Source of the DNA: Zavarzinia sp.
GTDB taxonomy: Bacteria; Pseudomonadota; Alphaproteobacteria; Zavarziniales; Zavarziniaceae
Length of the DNA: 6,100 nt
Reading direction: 5' to 3'
NCBI GenBank assembly: GCA_028694545.1
Contig: JAQVKV010000163.1
Coordinates: 1 to 6,100 of the forward strand
Shown one piece after another: positions 5,304-6,100 of this stretch. The notes under the pieces were generated by a model. It saw only the letters and a list, made by a program, of their open reading frames with translations, did not search any database and had not been told where the DNA came from. Each line of letters opens with the position of its first letter. Position 1 is the stretch's first letter. The position numbers and the translations under genes were made by a program.

Positions 5304-5362
5304 GGCCGTTGCCCCGCAGGCCGCCGGATGGCAAGCTGCCGCCGGTTGCGTTGGGGGGCGTC

Positions 5363-6100
5363 ATGGTCGGTTTGCGGGCTTTCTCGGTCCTGGCGTCTGT
5401 CGCTGTCCGCGCCGTCTTCGCGACCCCGCCCCGTGCCCTCTCCATCGACGAGCGCCTCGCCATGTTCACGGGCGACGCGCCGCTGGCCCAGCCCCTGACC
5501 ATCCATTGGGACGAGCACCAGATCCCGGTGATCGAGGCGGCGCGCGAACGGGACCTTGCCGTCGGAACCGGGCTCGTCCACGCCCATCTCCGTCTTGCCC
5601 AGATCGAGGTCCTGCGCCGGCTGGCCGCCGGGCGCCTGTCTGAAATGATCGGCCCGGCCGGACTCGACCACGACTACCGGCAGCACCGCCTCGACCTCGG
5701 CAAGGCCGCGCCCGCGATCATCGCGGCGCTGACACCGGATACCCGGGAATGGATCGACGGCTTCATCGACGGCTACAATCACTACATCGCCCGCCTGCCC
5801 GAGTTACCGCCGGAGTGTCGGATCCTGAGGCTGGCGCCGGAACCCTGGACGCTCGCCGAATTCATCGCCTATGGCCGGGCCATGGCGTCGGACTGGACGC
5901 GGGAAGGCACCGACGCCTTGGCCCGGGCACGGACCAGCTTGCCGGAAGACGCCTGGCGCGACCTCTGGCGCCGCGTCCTGGCGGCGGGCGTACCACCCGA
6001 AGCCGCGACGAGGGGCAGCAATGCCTTCGCCCTGTCGGGTCGGCGCACGGCCCATGGCGCCGCCATCGTCGCCGCCGATCCGCATCTGCCGCTCGGCCTG
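5363..6100 (+). CDS. Penicillin acylase family Ntn hydrolase, partial (C-terminus off the right edge)
   Basis: The first 246 codons of a penicillin G acylase/AHL acylase-type Ntn hydrolase; family members are usually 700-850 residues, so about a third is present. These are made as one chain that cuts itself before a Ser, which becomes the N-terminal nucleophile of the beta subunit and hydrolyses amide bonds. Visible features: a hydrophobic N-terminus (about 4-20, AVFA-TP may be a cleavage site) suggesting export; the alpha-chain signature GLVHAHLRLAQIEVLRRLAAGRLSEMIG (70-97, compare AHAxDRxxQMEL); WIDGFIDGYNHYI (about 133-145); and the self-cleavage site RGSNAFALSG with Ser219 and Asn220, followed by ADPHLPL. 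ATG 5363 has GGGGGG (5353-5358) before it. The frame is also open upstream with possible GTG starts at 5279 and 5300, so the start is moderately sure. The substrate is unknown: N-acyl homoserine lactones, beta-lactams, or amide-linked compounds such as conjugated bile acids are all open. Confidence 0.88.
   Translation, partial: MVGLRAFSVLASVAVRAVFATPPRALSIDERLAMFTGDAPLAQPLTIHWDEHQIPVIEAARERDLAVGTGLVHAHLRLAQIEVLRRLAAGRLSEMIGPAGLDHDYRQHRLDLGKAAPAIIAALTPDTREWIDGFIDGYNHYIARLPELPPECRILRLAPEPWTLAEFIAYGRAMASDWTREGTDALARARTSLPEDAWRDLWRRVLAAGVPPEAATRGSNAFALSGRRTAHGAAIVAADPHLPLGL

Noticed and set aside
5202..5362. Upstream extension of the acylase gene, whose frame is open back through the palindromic element
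   Set aside because: The encoded residues would be translated palindrome with no family similarity and would sit before a plausible export signal. ATG 5363 is kept, though the start is not certain.

Overview
The window is GC-rich and densely coded. It holds six genes, two of them cut by the window edges. Codon use, gene content and the GC-rich palindromic intergenic sequences suggest a Gram-negative proteobacterium, most likely an alphaproteobacterium. That placement is inference; there is no rRNA or other taxonomic marker here.

The core (1072-5201) is part of an aerobic steroid (cholesterol, bile acid or androgen type) degradation cluster, specifically the 9,10-seco A-ring steps. On the minus strand, in transcription order, are hsaA (flavin-dependent monooxygenase oxygenase component, 4454 to 3258), a KshB-type FAD/2Fe-2S reductase (3162 to 2101) and hsaC (type I extradiol dioxygenase, GTG start, 1950 to 1072). 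hsaB, the flavin reductase partner of HsaA, is transcribed divergently on the plus strand (4698-5201). Together they explain three activities: electron supply for a 9-alpha-hydroxylase (KshA, not in the window), hydroxylation of the phenolic A ring of 3-HSA (HsaA with FMNH2 from HsaB), and meta-cleavage of the resulting catechol (HsaC). hsaD and the later steps are not in the window.

The left end (1-821, minus) is a membrane-anchored YCF48/BNR-repeat beta-propeller gene running off the edge. The right end (5363-6100, plus) is the start of a penicillin-acylase-family Ntn hydrolase with its Gly-Ser-Asn self-cleavage site, also running off the edge.

The intergenic regions carry most of what is not routine: a bipartite 18-base motif shared by the hsaA/hsaB divergent region and the region upstream of hsaC; a 10-bp inverted repeat spanning that divergent region; a hairpin just before the hsaB ribosome binding site; strong hairpins after hsaC and between hsaA and kshB; and a roughly 100-base two-hairpin element between hsaB and the acylase gene. 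I found no RNA gene, CRISPR array, transposon or phage gene. I do not see a wholly new system. The best candidates for something undescribed are the shared operator-like motif, the structured element and the possible role of the acylase next to steroid genes.
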